A DNA stretch of 36,300 nucleotides, taken from contig CACHYW010000010.1 in NCBI GenBank assembly GCA_902584215.1, positions 1 through 36,300 of the forward strand, in the 5' to 3' direction. Positions 9,306 through 18,270 of the stretch are shown in pieces. The notes under the pieces are model-generated. The model ran no database searches and was not told the origin of the DNA. It saw only the letters and a list, made by a program, of their open reading frames with translations. This DNA comes from an uncultured Pelagibacteraceae bacterium (GTDB taxonomy: Bacteria > Pseudomonadota > Alphaproteobacteria > Pelagibacterales > AG-422-B15). Position numbers and translations under genes: made by a program. Within the stretch, counting starts at the first letter, position 1, and each line of letters starts with the position of its first letter.

Positions 9306-10442
9306 TTAAATAAATAGATTTACCACTGAGCTGTAAATATAGGAGAAGAATCTTGAAAATATATTGCTTCTATTTACATCGTTTACAGACACTACATCAA
9401 AATATTCAGGATCTTCATTTGGAATATTAACTTTTATTTTTCCGATAATATCACCTGAGGATATTGGAAATTTGATATCTTCAAGTAATTCAATTTCATA
9501 TTGTAATTCTTTCTCTTTTGTTCTTGGAACTGTCAGAACTATATCGTTAACTGCGCCAATCAAAGAGCTGCTTTCATTAGAACCAGGAATATTTATACTT
9601 GCAAATTCTGTAAAATTTTCAAAAAGTCTAATATTCTCGAACTCTCTAAACGACCATGTAATAAGTCTTGATGAGCCTTGAGATCTTTTTTGCGTGCTGC
9701 TAAATCCGTTTGTTACAGATATTACGCGCCTGTTACCATCTATTGCAGATGCTGCAAGTCCATAACCCGAAACAGATAGATGTCCTGTTTTTAATCCATC
9801 AACACCCATATTTTTATACAAAAGAGGATTCCTATTTTTTTGTTTTATATTTGACCACTCAAATTCAGTTTCAGCAAACATATGATAATATTCAGGGTAA
9901 TTATTAATCAAATATTGAGATAAGATTGCAAGATCATAAGCAGTAGAAAAATTATTTTTGTCATGCATACCAGTAGAATTAGTAAACTTTGTATTGGTCA
10001 TCCCAATATCTTTAGCCTTTTCAGTCATCATTTTAGCAAAGGATTCTTCTGTTCCAGCAATATTTTCTGCAACAACTATACATGCATCATTACCAGACTG
10101 AACTATAATACCGCGTAATAGATCTTCTACTCTTATATTTTTGTCCACTTCAACAAACATCGATGATCCCTCTCTTTCTTTCCATGCTTTTTCTGATACT
10201 AAAAAAGTGTCATCAAGTGATAATGTGCCGTTAGATAATTTTTCAAAAACTATTAATGTTGTCATAATTTTTGTCATTGATGCTGGATAGGTTTTTTTGT
10301 CTTTATCTTTTTCAAATAGTACTTTTCCAGTAGTTGCATCAATAACTACTGCGGTTTCAGCATCGGTATCTATGTAAGAAGCAAATGCTAATGCCGAATT
10401 TAGTAAGAAAATTGATAAGACTATTAAAATGAATCTATGCAT
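9306..10442 (-). CDS. D-alanyl-D-alanine carboxypeptidase (PBP5/6 type)
   Basis: SxxK (ASMTKIMT), SxN (QSGNDAC), KTG (DGLKTGH), signal peptide and C-terminal beta domain. Confidence 0.92.
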   Translation of the reverse strand: MHRFILIVLSIFLLNSALAFASYIDTDAETAVVIDATTGKVLFEKDKDKKTYPASMTKIMTTLIVFEKLSNGTLSLDDTFLVSEKAWKEREGSSMFVEVDKNIRVEDLLRGIIVQSGNDACIVVAENIAGTEESFAKMMTEKAKDIGMTNTKFTNSTGMHDKNNFSTAYDLAILSQYLINNYPEYYHMFAETEFEWSNIKQKNRNPLLYKNMGVDGLKTGHLSVSGYGLAASAIDGNRRVISVTNGFSSTQKRSQGSSRLITWSFREFENIRLFENFTEFASINIPGSNESSSLIGAVNDIVLTVPRTKEKELQYEIELLEDIKFPISSGDIIGKIKVNIPNEDPEYFDVVSVNDVNRSNIFSRFFSYIYSSVVNLFI

Positions 10443-10451
10443 AGAATATTA

Positions 10452-11291
10452 TTATATTAAATATATTGATAAATCTTCATATTTTTTAAATGTGTCATCA
10501 TTAAGATCTATCAACAAAGACTCTACATCACTATAGGGTCCAATTAATACCTTGTATTCCGTATTGCCTGACAAGTTTTGGCTTTCAAAAATCCTAACAT
10601 CATAGTTTAATAGATCTGTTTTGATTTTTTGAGCACTTTCTTTAAATGCAAAGCTCGCAATATTAATGAAGATCTTATTATATAATTTTATATCGTTAAT
10701 ATTTGTATTATTAACAGACAATTCATTTATATCTTTTTCAATAATAACAACATTTGACACTGGTGCTTCCACAACTTTTTTTTCTTCATCATAAGTGTAT
10801 GCCTTAGAAAGGACAAAACTTTCATTTGAGTCTATAAGAGATATTTTGACTAAGTCGCCATTCTTATTCATATCTAGTTTTTTAAAAACAGCTTCAGATA
10901 AATTTACAACTTTAATCGAAGAAAATGCTTCTCGATGATTTACTCTTACCAATGCAGATTTGCCATTATTGAGGTTCGTAACTTCAATAATTGATGGCAA
11001 TGGTAATGTTCTGTGTGAACCTGATAATGTATCATTGTGGTAGTATTCACCATTTTTAGTTTTACTACCATTTTTTAAATTTGTTTCCAATTGCGCTAAG
11101 CCAATTTCCTCAAATTTTTTATAATCATAAGGGTAAAACCACTTACCATTAACCTGATACGGCTCTTCAATTAATTTCTCAATTATTTTAATATTATTTT
11201 TATTATTACTGTCTTCAATTACAAGTGGGATAACATTTGCTATGGTGCAATTAGTAAGAATAAAAAAAACAATTAGTAAAAATATTCTCAT
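10452..11291 (-). CDS. rlpA: RlpA-like double-psi beta-barrel plus SPOR-domain protein, with altered active site
   Basis: KNGEYYHNDTLSGSHRTLPLPSIIEVTNLNNGKSALVRVNHREAF; C-terminal SPOR-like repeat region. Confidence 0.8.
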   Translation of the reverse strand: MRIFLLIVFFILTNCTIANVIPLVIEDSNNKNNIKIIEKLIEEPYQVNGKWFYPYDYKKFEEIGLAQLETNLKNGSKTKNGEYYHNDTLSGSHRTLPLPSIIEVTNLNNGKSALVRVNHREAFSSIKVVNLSEAVFKKLDMNKNGDLVKISLIDSNESFVLSKAYTYDEEKKVVEAPVSNVVIIEKDINELSVNNTNINDIKLYNKIFINIASFAFKESAQKIKTDLLNYDVRIFESQNLSGNTEYKVLIGPYSDVESLLIDLNDDTFKKYEDLSIYLI

Positions 11292-12304
11292 TAATAATAT
11301 TCAATCATATCAGACAATATACCAACTGATAATCCAAAGAAGAGAGATCTGTTCCATTTCATAATGACTTTAAAATTTTCGTAAACCAAAAACTTTCGAC
11401 CTTCATCATCCTCTGGATAAACTAAGTATGCTTGAATATCCCTAAGTGGTAACTTTTCCCCGTTCTTTCTCAATATACCTAAAGCAGCCCATTCACTAAG
11501 AGATTTTGATATATTAATTTCTTTAGCAGATCTTGTAATAATGTCATCTGGAATGGATTTTGTGGTCATTACCTCTCTGCCCCACGTTAAATCATCATTC
11601 CAGCCAGATTCACTTAAATAGTTTGACGATGAAGCAAATACATCTGGCAAGGTAGTCCAAATATCTTTTTTGCCATCTTTATCAAAATCTGTCGCGTAAT
11701 TTAAAAAGCTAGATGGCATGAATTGATTTTGCCCCATGGCTCCTGCCCATGAACCCATCATTTCATCGCCAGTTATATGGCCTTGATCAATTATTGCTAA
11801 TGCGTTTATCAGTTCATCTGTAAAAAACTCTCTTCTTCTTAGATCGTGTGATAACGTCGATAAAGAACGTATTACATTAAATGAGCCAGTATACGTTCCA
11901 AAACTTGTTTCTATGCCCCATAAGGCTAATATAAAGCGAGGTTGCACACCATACTCATTGTATATTTTTAACAGTAAATCTTCATGTTCAGTGTGTAACT
12001 TTTTGCCTTTAAGCATTCTACTTTTTGGTGTCGTATTATTTAGATATTCATCTAGTGTAAGTGTAAATTCTGGTTGAGATCTATCGAGTTCTAAAACTCG
12101 TTCATTAATTGCAATATCTCTTAATGATACGTCAACTGTTTCCTGCGATATCCCCTTTTTAGTGGCAATATTTTTAATGTTTTCAAGCCATTCAACAAAG
12201 CTATAATCCTCATCTGCTTGCAAAGAAGACAGATTAATTATAGTAAATATTATTAAAATTGATGATATTTTAAATTTTGAACTCATAGTACCAATTAATA
12301 GCAT
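11291..12304 (-). CDS. mltB: Lytic murein transglycosylase, MltB family (real start probably the internal MSSKFK)
   Basis: ALWGIETSFGTYTGSFNVIRSLSTL and GSWAGAMGQNQFMPSSFLNYA motifs. Confidence 0.88.
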   Translation of the reverse strand: MLLIGTMSSKFKISSILIIFTIINLSSLQADEDYSFVEWLENIKNIATKKGISQETVDVSLRDIAINERVLELDRSQPEFTLTLDEYLNNTTPKSRMLKGKKLHTEHEDLLLKIYNEYGVQPRFILALWGIETSFGTYTGSFNVIRSLSTLSHDLRRREFFTDELINALAIIDQGHITGDEMMGSWAGAMGQNQFMPSSFLNYATDFDKDGKKDIWTTLPDVFASSSNYLSESGWNDDLTWGREVMTTKSIPDDIITRSAKEINISKSLSEWAALGILRKNGEKLPLRDIQAYLVYPEDDEGRKFLVYENFKVIMKWNRSLFFGLSVGILSDMIEYY

Positions 12305-12311
12305 AATTTTT

Positions 12312-13283
12312 ATGAAAGATATAAAATCACTTGTAGATTTAATTGGTAATACGCCAATAGTTCAAGCTAAAAATATAGATGCAGGTAAATGTAATCTCTT
12401 TTTAAAGATGGAAAATATGAATCCTGGCTCATCTATAAAAGACCGCGTTGCGCTCCAAATAATAAAAGATGCTGAAAAGAACGGAGATTTGGTAAAAGGA
12501 TCAACTGTTGTTGAGGCTACAGCTGGAAATACAGGACTTGGATTAGCGCTCATAGCTTTATTAAAAGGCTATAAAGCGAAAGTTATAATATTAGATAAAA
12601 TGAATCAAAATAAGATTTTTCATTTAAAATCGCTTGGCGCTGAAGTAATGCTTGCAAAAAGTGATGTGGGTCCAGATAGTCCTGAACACTATGTAAATAT
12701 GGCTAAAAGAATTGCCGCTGAAACTGACAACTCATTTATGGCCAATCAGTTTACAAACAGATCTAATCCTCTAGCCCATGAATTGACCACTGCACCAGAG
12801 ATATATAACCAAATGGATGGAGATGTAGATGCAATTGTCTGTGGCGTTGGCACTGGCGGGACTATTTCTGGTATTGGTAAATTTTTTGAGAAGAATAACC
12901 CTAAAACTGAAATGGTACTTGCTGATCCTGAGGGCTCAATTGTAAAAGATGCTGTTGAAAAAAAACCTTTAAAAGAAGCTGATTACAAGTGGTTAGTTGA
13001 AGGTATTGGAGAAGATTTTCTTCCAGATACCCTAGATCTAAAATACATAAAAAAAGCCTATTCAGTGAGCAATGAAGAAGCTTTTCAAACAATTCGTACA
13101 CTTGCATTAAAAGAGGGTATATTAGGTGGTTCATCTAGTGGAACTCTCATTTGTGCCGCATTAAAGTATTGTCATGAGCAAAAAGAAAAGAAAAATGTTG
13201 TAACATTTGTTTGTGATAATGGTGAAAAATATTTAAATACGGCGTATAATAGTGAATGGCTAAAAGAAAAAAATCTGATTTAA
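12312..13283 (+). CDS. Cystathionine beta-synthase / cysteine synthase family PLP enzyme
   Basis: IGNTPIV, SSIKDRVA, EATAGNTG, GVGTGGTISG; ADPEGS...VEGIGEDFLPDTLD favours CBS. Confidence 0.85.
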   Translation: MKDIKSLVDLIGNTPIVQAKNIDAGKCNLFLKMENMNPGSSIKDRVALQIIKDAEKNGDLVKGSTVVEATAGNTGLGLALIALLKGYKAKVIILDKMNQNKIFHLKSLGAEVMLAKSDVGPDSPEHYVNMAKRIAAETDNSFMANQFTNRSNPLAHELTTAPEIYNQMDGDVDAIVCGVGTGGTISGIGKFFEKNNPKTEMVLADPEGSIVKDAVEKKPLKEADYKWLVEGIGEDFLPDTLDLKYIKKAYSVSNEEAFQTIRTLALKEGILGGSSSGTLICAALKYCHEQKEKKNVVTFVCDNGEKYLNTAYNSEWLKEKNLI

Positions 13284-14422
13284 GAAAAATCAATCTGTTT
13301 GATACATTGTCTGTGCATGCGGGAATTAAGAGTGATCCGCTTACAGGCGCTGTAATGACTCCTATTTATGCTACATCAACATTTGCACAAGAGACGCCGG
13401 GGAAGGTTAAGGGGTATGAATATTCGAGATCTCAAAATCCAACACGTGAAGTTTTAGAGGCTTCATTAGCTGAGTTAGAAAATGGATATAAAGCTTTTGC
13501 TTTTGCGTCAGGGGTTGCAGCTCAAACAGCTGTTATAGATCTTCTAAAACCCGGGGATCATGTTATTGCATTTGATGATTTATATGGTGGAACATTCCGA
13601 CTATTTAATGAAATTAAAGCTAAATCATCTAATATAGAATTCACTTTTGTTGATCTGAATACTAATTTTAGTAAATACATTAAAAAAAATACAAAGATGA
13701 TTTGGGTAGAAACACCTACAAACCCACTTTTAAAAATTGCTGATCTAAAGCGTATTGCACGCATAGCAAAGAAACATAAGCTAATAACTGTTTGCGATAA
13801 TACTTTCGCAACACCAATCAATCAAAGACCATTAGATTTCGGGATAGATATAGTAAACCATTCGACAACCAAGTACATTAATGGCCACTCTGATATTATT
13901 GGCGGATCGTTAGTAATAGGTAAAAATAAAACATTAGAAAAGAAACTTGCATTGATACAAAACTCTACAGGAGCAGTACCAAGCCCGTTTGATTGTTTTT
14001 TAATTCTAAGAGGGATTAAGACTCTTTCGCTTAGAATAAAAAAACATAATGAAAATGGAATTAAAGTTGCAAGGTTTTTAAAAGGTCATAAAAAACTCTC
14101 TGATGTTACCTACCCCGGCTTAACAAATCATAAGCAAAGCGATATAGCTAAAAAACAAATGAATGGGTTCGGTGGAATGATTACGTTTATTCACAAAGGT
14201 ACAATGTCAGATATCTCAAAGTTCATGAAGAAACTTAAGATATTCACTATTGCAGAAAGCCTTGGCGGAGTTGAGTCACTTATAGAATCTCCTGCGCTAA
14301 TGACACATGCTTATTTAGAAGATAAGTCATACAATCAAGTGCCCAAAAAACTAGTTAGACTTTCTGTTGGAATAGAAGATTCAGAAGATTTAATTAATGA
14401 TCTCATGCAAGCTTTAAAATAA
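13256..14422 (+). CDS. Cystathionine gamma-lyase/synthase family PLP enzyme
   Basis: YEYSRSQNPTREVLE, HSTTKYINGHSDIIGG, SLGGVESLIE...PALMTHA. Confidence 0.9.
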   Translation: MAKRKKSDLRKINLFDTLSVHAGIKSDPLTGAVMTPIYATSTFAQETPGKVKGYEYSRSQNPTREVLEASLAELENGYKAFAFASGVAAQTAVIDLLKPGDHVIAFDDLYGGTFRLFNEIKAKSSNIEFTFVDLNTNFSKYIKKNTKMIWVETPTNPLLKIADLKRIARIAKKHKLITVCDNTFATPINQRPLDFGIDIVNHSTTKYINGHSDIIGGSLVIGKNKTLEKKLALIQNSTGAVPSPFDCFLILRGIKTLSLRIKKHNENGIKVARFLKGHKKLSDVTYPGLTNHKQSDIAKKQMNGFGGMITFIHKGTMSDISKFMKKLKIFTIAESLGGVESLIESPALMTHAYLEDKSYNQVPKKLVRLSVGIEDSEDLINDLMQALK

Positions 14423-15316
14423 TTAAAGTGTGCTTAAAACAGCATTTACAATTGAAGACAGTCGTGAATTTGAAGTATCGGACCTGCTAGTTATTACAAC
14501 AGGAGAAATACCTCCTGTAACAAAGCCGCCTGCTGTACAGTTCATAAAATTGACCATAATCTTTACTAATGAATTGCCTGTTTCGACATTAGGCACAACA
14601 ATTACATTTGCATTACCAGCAACACTATTATTAATTCCTTTAATTTTAGCCGCTTCAGATGATATTGCGTTATCAAATGCAAATGGGCCATGAATGTCTG
14701 TATTTGGATGTTCTATTCTGGCCCATTCAACTAAATCTTTCGCGTCAACAGAGCTTTGCATTTGTGATAAAACTTCTTCAGTGGCAGATAGAATAGCTAT
14801 TTTTGGCGAGAAATTTGGAAGTTTTGAAGCAAATTCAATAACGTTATTAATAATGTGTTTTTTCGTTTCTACATTAGGATTTATATTCAATGCACCATCC
14901 GTGATAATTAAAGGAGCTCTGATATCATCTGGAAAAGTCATAAACCATATATGACTCAGTCGCCTTCCTTTCACTAAGAGTTTATATTCAGATCTAATAT
15001 ACTCTGACATTAAAACATCTGTATGCAAATGACCCTTAACTATTAAATAAGGGTCTTCCATGCGATCGCTTGCTAATGCGCATGCAATTTTTGATGACTC
15101 TTCTTCAGTAGATGAATTAATAATTTCAGGCTGCAAATCCCATTTTAAATCATCCAATAATGCGGCAATAATATCTTTGTTTCCTATTAGGAGTGGTTCT
15201 AAGATTCCCATTTCAAAAGACTCTTTAATTGGTTCAAGCGAGACTTTGTTAATAGGATTAACAATTAATGAGTCTTTTTTTATTCTTTTATCAATAAAAT
15301 CAATGTTTTGTATCAT
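14423..15316 (-). CDS. Phosphate acetyl/butyryltransferase family protein
   Basis: LIITDGALNINPN, GPFAFDNAIS, NVIVVPNVETGNSLVK blocks of the Pta/Ptb family. Confidence 0.85.
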   Translation of the reverse strand: MIQNIDFIDKRIKKDSLIVNPINKVSLEPIKESFEMGILEPLLIGNKDIIAALLDDLKWDLQPEIINSSTEEESSKIACALASDRMEDPYLIVKGHLHTDVLMSEYIRSEYKLLVKGRRLSHIWFMTFPDDIRAPLIITDGALNINPNVETKKHIINNVIEFASKLPNFSPKIAILSATEEVLSQMQSSVDAKDLVEWARIEHPNTDIHGPFAFDNAISSEAAKIKGINNSVAGNANVIVVPNVETGNSLVKIMVNFMNCTAGGFVTGGISPVVITSRSDTSNSRLSSIVNAVLSTL

Positions 15317-15380
15317 TTTTTTAAAGTATATTTTTTAATATTAAACCAATATTTTAAAATAAATGTCTAAAGTACTGATA

Positions 15381-15589
15381 TTATTTCATATTTTTAAAAT
15401 AATTTAATAAATAGGCTCCAATTATTATTATTAATAAGATTGCAGAAAATGAATAAAAAATCATTGATAGATCTTGGAATAATGAAACAAAAAAACTGAC
15501 CATGATATCTAAAATATCAAAGTTAATGCCCAGTATAGCAAATAAAAGAAAGAAACAGTAACTAGGCCACCTATTATCCAGTCTAACAT
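15381..15589 (-). pseudogene. Possible small hydrophobic ORF interrupted by a frameshift
   Basis: Frame 1 MLDWIIGGLVTVSFFYLLYW... stops early; the -1 frame continues LFAILGINFDILDIMVSFFVSLFQDLSMIFYSFSAILLIIIIGAYLLNYFKNMK*. Confidence 0.35.
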
Positions 15590-15630
15590 AGTACTATACT
15601 TAACACATAAAGGCTTATATTTATACATTT

Positions 15631-16836
15631 ATGCAAAAAGACTATGATTTAATCATATATGGCGCAACAGGATTTACTGGTCGTTTGGTGGTAGAGTATT
15701 TGGATAAAAATTATTCTGATATCAATTGGGCAATCGCTGGCAGAAATGAAGAAAAACTAGATAAGATCTCAAGTAATACCGCCTATAAACCTAAATATTT
15801 CATTGCTGATAGTGAAGATATAGCCGGTTTAAATAAAATTGCCGCTCAAACAAATGTCATAGCTTCTTTGGCTGGTCCTTTTAATCGATACAGTGATAAA
15901 TTGGTAGGATGTTGTGTGAAAAATAATACTCATTATGTAGATATTACTGGTGAAAATATATGGGTTAGAGATTTAATAGATAAACATCATGAAGAGGCAG
16001 AAAAAAAAGGAATTAAGATCATTCCTTCATGTGGCTATGATTCAATTCCATCAGATATGGGATGTTTTTATTTACAAAGATCTCTTGGTGAAAACTTATT
16101 GTCTGTTGATGGTTATCATCGTGGAGGCGGTGGTGTAAGCGGTGGAACAATTGAAAGTGCTTTTACAATGAAAAATTATAAAACAAAATACTCAATCGGA
16201 CACCCTTTCCTATTAAATAGCGAAGATTTTATAGAAAAACAAAATAAAGAAGCTAGTAAAGACACATTTAAAATAAAGTACATATACAGCATTAAATCAT
16301 GGTCTGCGCCTTTTGTTATGTCCATTGCTAACACAAGAGTTGTAAGAAGGAGTGTTGAATTACATGAGCTTAATCAGTCAGGTTATGGATCGGACTTTAC
16401 TTATAAAGAGTTTATGAATGTTAAAAAGTATTCTTCTGCCCTAATGGTATCAATTGGATTAGCAATATTAGGATTAATGATTGTAAGTCCAATAAGTTCT
16501 TTGTTTAGAAAATTATTTACAAAGCCAGGTAATGGACCTAATAAAAAAACGCGTGATAACGGATGGTTTGAAAGTATATTTATTGGCAAAAATACTAATA
16601 ATGAATTTTATAAGTTGAGAATTTATGGAGACGGAGACCCAGGCTATAAAACTACAGCTAAATTCATATGTGAGTCTGCATTATGCCTAGTTAAATCTGA
16701 TGGATATTTAGAGAATACAAACAAAGGAGGCGTCTTAACTACTGCAACTGGACTTGGAGACCATCTCATAAAAAGACTTAAAAATGCAGAAATCCTATTT
16801 GAGGGACCAGAAAAGATAGCAAAAACAATTATTTAA
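15631..16836 (+). CDS. Saccharopine dehydrogenase-like NAD(P)-binding protein
   Basis: YDLIIYGATGFTGRLVVEYL, AGRNEEKL, CVKNNTHYVDITGE, PSCGYDSIPSDMG. Confidence 0.88.
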   Translation: MQKDYDLIIYGATGFTGRLVVEYLDKNYSDINWAIAGRNEEKLDKISSNTAYKPKYFIADSEDIAGLNKIAAQTNVIASLAGPFNRYSDKLVGCCVKNNTHYVDITGENIWVRDLIDKHHEEAEKKGIKIIPSCGYDSIPSDMGCFYLQRSLGENLLSVDGYHRGGGGVSGGTIESAFTMKNYKTKYSIGHPFLLNSEDFIEKQNKEASKDTFKIKYIYSIKSWSAPFVMSIANTRVVRRSVELHELNQSGYGSDFTYKEFMNVKKYSSALMVSIGLAILGLMIVSPISSLFRKLFTKPGNGPNKKTRDNGWFESIFIGKNTNNEFYKLRIYGDGDPGYKTTAKFICESALCLVKSDGYLENTNKGGVLTTATGLGDHLIKRLKNAEILFEGPEKIAKTII

Positions 16837-16908
16837 TTTGCAACCCAAAATGGGTGCACAGAATCGTACAAAAATAAAATTATAGTGCATAACAATTAGT
16901 TATATTTT

Positions 16909-17229
16909 ATGATTTTACAGAAAATAAACGCTGGAGTTATTAACAATATGGTTCAAGATGAAACCGGTACCTTTGTTATGAATAAAAATCAACCTTCTCA
17001 TGTAAGCAGTGAAATTGACAGCGACACTGTAAAGAAAGTCAGAGAACTGTCTAAACTAAGAAAAAGCATTGAACTTGATTTAAAAGCAATTGCAACAAAA
17101 ACGAAGATCTCAACAAATCAATTAAAAAATATAGAATCGTTCAAGTTCGATAAATTACCTCCCAACCCAATGAGAACTTCATTTATTGATCAATATTGTT
17201 CAGTAATTGAAAAGGCAAATAAAAATTAA
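16909..17229 (+). CDS. Small RodZ-like helix-turn-helix (HTH_25) domain protein
   Basis: LRKSIELDLKAIATKTKISTNQLKNIESFKFDKLP...RTSFIDQYCSVI resembles the RodZ N-terminal HTH. Confidence 0.55.
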   Translation: MILQKINAGVINNMVQDETGTFVMNKNQPSHVSSEIDSDTVKKVRELSKLRKSIELDLKAIATKTKISTNQLKNIESFKFDKLPPNPMRTSFIDQYCSVIEKANKN

Positions 17230-17235
17230 TTCTAT

Positions 17236-17691
17236 TTACGGATAATTTCTATTCAGAAGCTTATTATATAAATAAGCGAATAAAACCAACATCAAGGCAC
17301 CAACGGCTACTGGAAACAAAACAAAAGATATCCCCTGACCTGTTATAATAACAATAATTGGATTAGCACCTGCTGGTGGATGTATAGTATTCGTAATAAT
17401 CATAATAAAGATTGCTAATCCTACGGCTAATCCCAGTGCTAGAAAATGATCGCCTATTAAATACAAAACGATAACACCTGATAAAGCAGATAATACATGA
17501 CCAAGTAAAATATTAGTTGGTTTTGCTAATCGACTCTCATGCACTGCCATCACTAAAACCATAGAAGCACCGAATGGCGGAATAAGCCAAATTGTACCCT
17601 CAAATGAATTTTCTAAATAAGCTAAAAAACTTATGAAAATTAATGCGCCAAGTGCACTCAATAATGCATTGATTATTTTGTTATTATTCAT
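17236..17691 (-). CDS. HPP family membrane protein
   Basis: WLIPPFGASMVLVMAVHESRLAKPTNILLGH and TIHPPAGANPI. Confidence 0.85.
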   Translation of the reverse strand: MNNNKIINALLSALGALIFISFLAYLENSFEGTIWLIPPFGASMVLVMAVHESRLAKPTNILLGHVLSALSGVIVLYLIGDHFLALGLAVGLAIFIMIITNTIHPPAGANPIIVIITGQGISFVLFPVAVGALMLVLFAYLYNKLLNRNYP

Positions 17692-17693
17692 TA

Positions 17694-18104
17694 ATGATAA
17701 CTATGATGATTAAGCTATACATTACAACATTTATATATTTTATTATTATTGATTTAATTGGTATTAGTTTATTTGTAAGAAAAGTTTATGAAAAAAACTT
17801 ACCAAAAGATGTCAAATTAGATTTCAATTTGCCAGTTGCATTGATTTTTTATTTTATTTTTGTATTTGGTTTAGTTTATTTTGTCATAGCTCCAAATAAA
17901 GATAATGGTGTTTCATCAATTATAATGCCTTCTATTATTTATGGGCTCGTTACTTATGCAACTTACGCACTAACTGTAAAAGCTGTATTTAATACACTCA
18001 ATACACAAATAATTGTGTTTGATATAATATGGGGAATGTTATTGTGTCTATCAATATCAGTACTCACTATTTATACTGTTTCTAAATTTGAGTTTCTGAA
18101 TTAA
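17694..18104 (+). CDS. DUF2177-like membrane protein
   Basis: 136 aa, four TM segments, IYGLVTYATYALTVKAVF. Confidence 0.65.
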   Translation: MITMMIKLYITTFIYFIIIDLIGISLFVRKVYEKNLPKDVKLDFNLPVALIFYFIFVFGLVYFVIAPNKDNGVSSIIMPSIIYGLVTYATYALTVKAVFNTLNTQIIVFDIIWGMLLCLSISVLTIYTVSKFEFLN

Positions 18105-18145
18105 AGATTGTCATATATTTTAATTCTAATAAATTAAAAATTCGT

Positions 18146-18235
18146 GGAGAGGTGGCTGAGTGGTCGAAAGCATCAGTCTTGAAAACTGACGAGGGAGCAA
18201 TTCCTCCGTGGGTTCGAATCCCACCCTCTCCGCCA
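18146..18235 (+). tRNA. tRNA-Ser (anticodon UGA, TGA at 18180-18182), CCA encoded
   Basis: GGAGAGG...CCTCTCC acceptor stem, CTTGAAA anticodon loop, long variable arm, GGTTCGAATCC T-arm, 3' GCCA. Confidence 0.96.
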
Positions 18236-18244
18236 TAAACTTCA

Positions 18245-18261
18245 AATGAATTTGATTCATT
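18245..18261. terminator. Weak AT-rich hairpin between tRNA-Ser and the convergent GMC gene
   Basis: AATGAAT-TTG-ATTCATT perfect 7-bp stem followed by AATAATTATTT. Confidence 0.4.
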
Positions 18262-18270
18262 AATAATTAT

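Noticed and set aside
12312-14422. CBS and CGL genes overlapping by 28 nt as a possible fusion or novel pathway
   Set aside because: Adjacent reverse-transsulfuration genes are common; both enzymes look complete and ordinary, and the overlap depends on the chosen start codon.
16839-16858. Hairpin TGCAaCCCA-AAA-TGGGTGCA after the saccharopine dehydrogenase-like gene
   Set aside because: Real inverted repeat, but no T-tract on either strand and no second copy seen; insufficient to call a terminator or a binding site.
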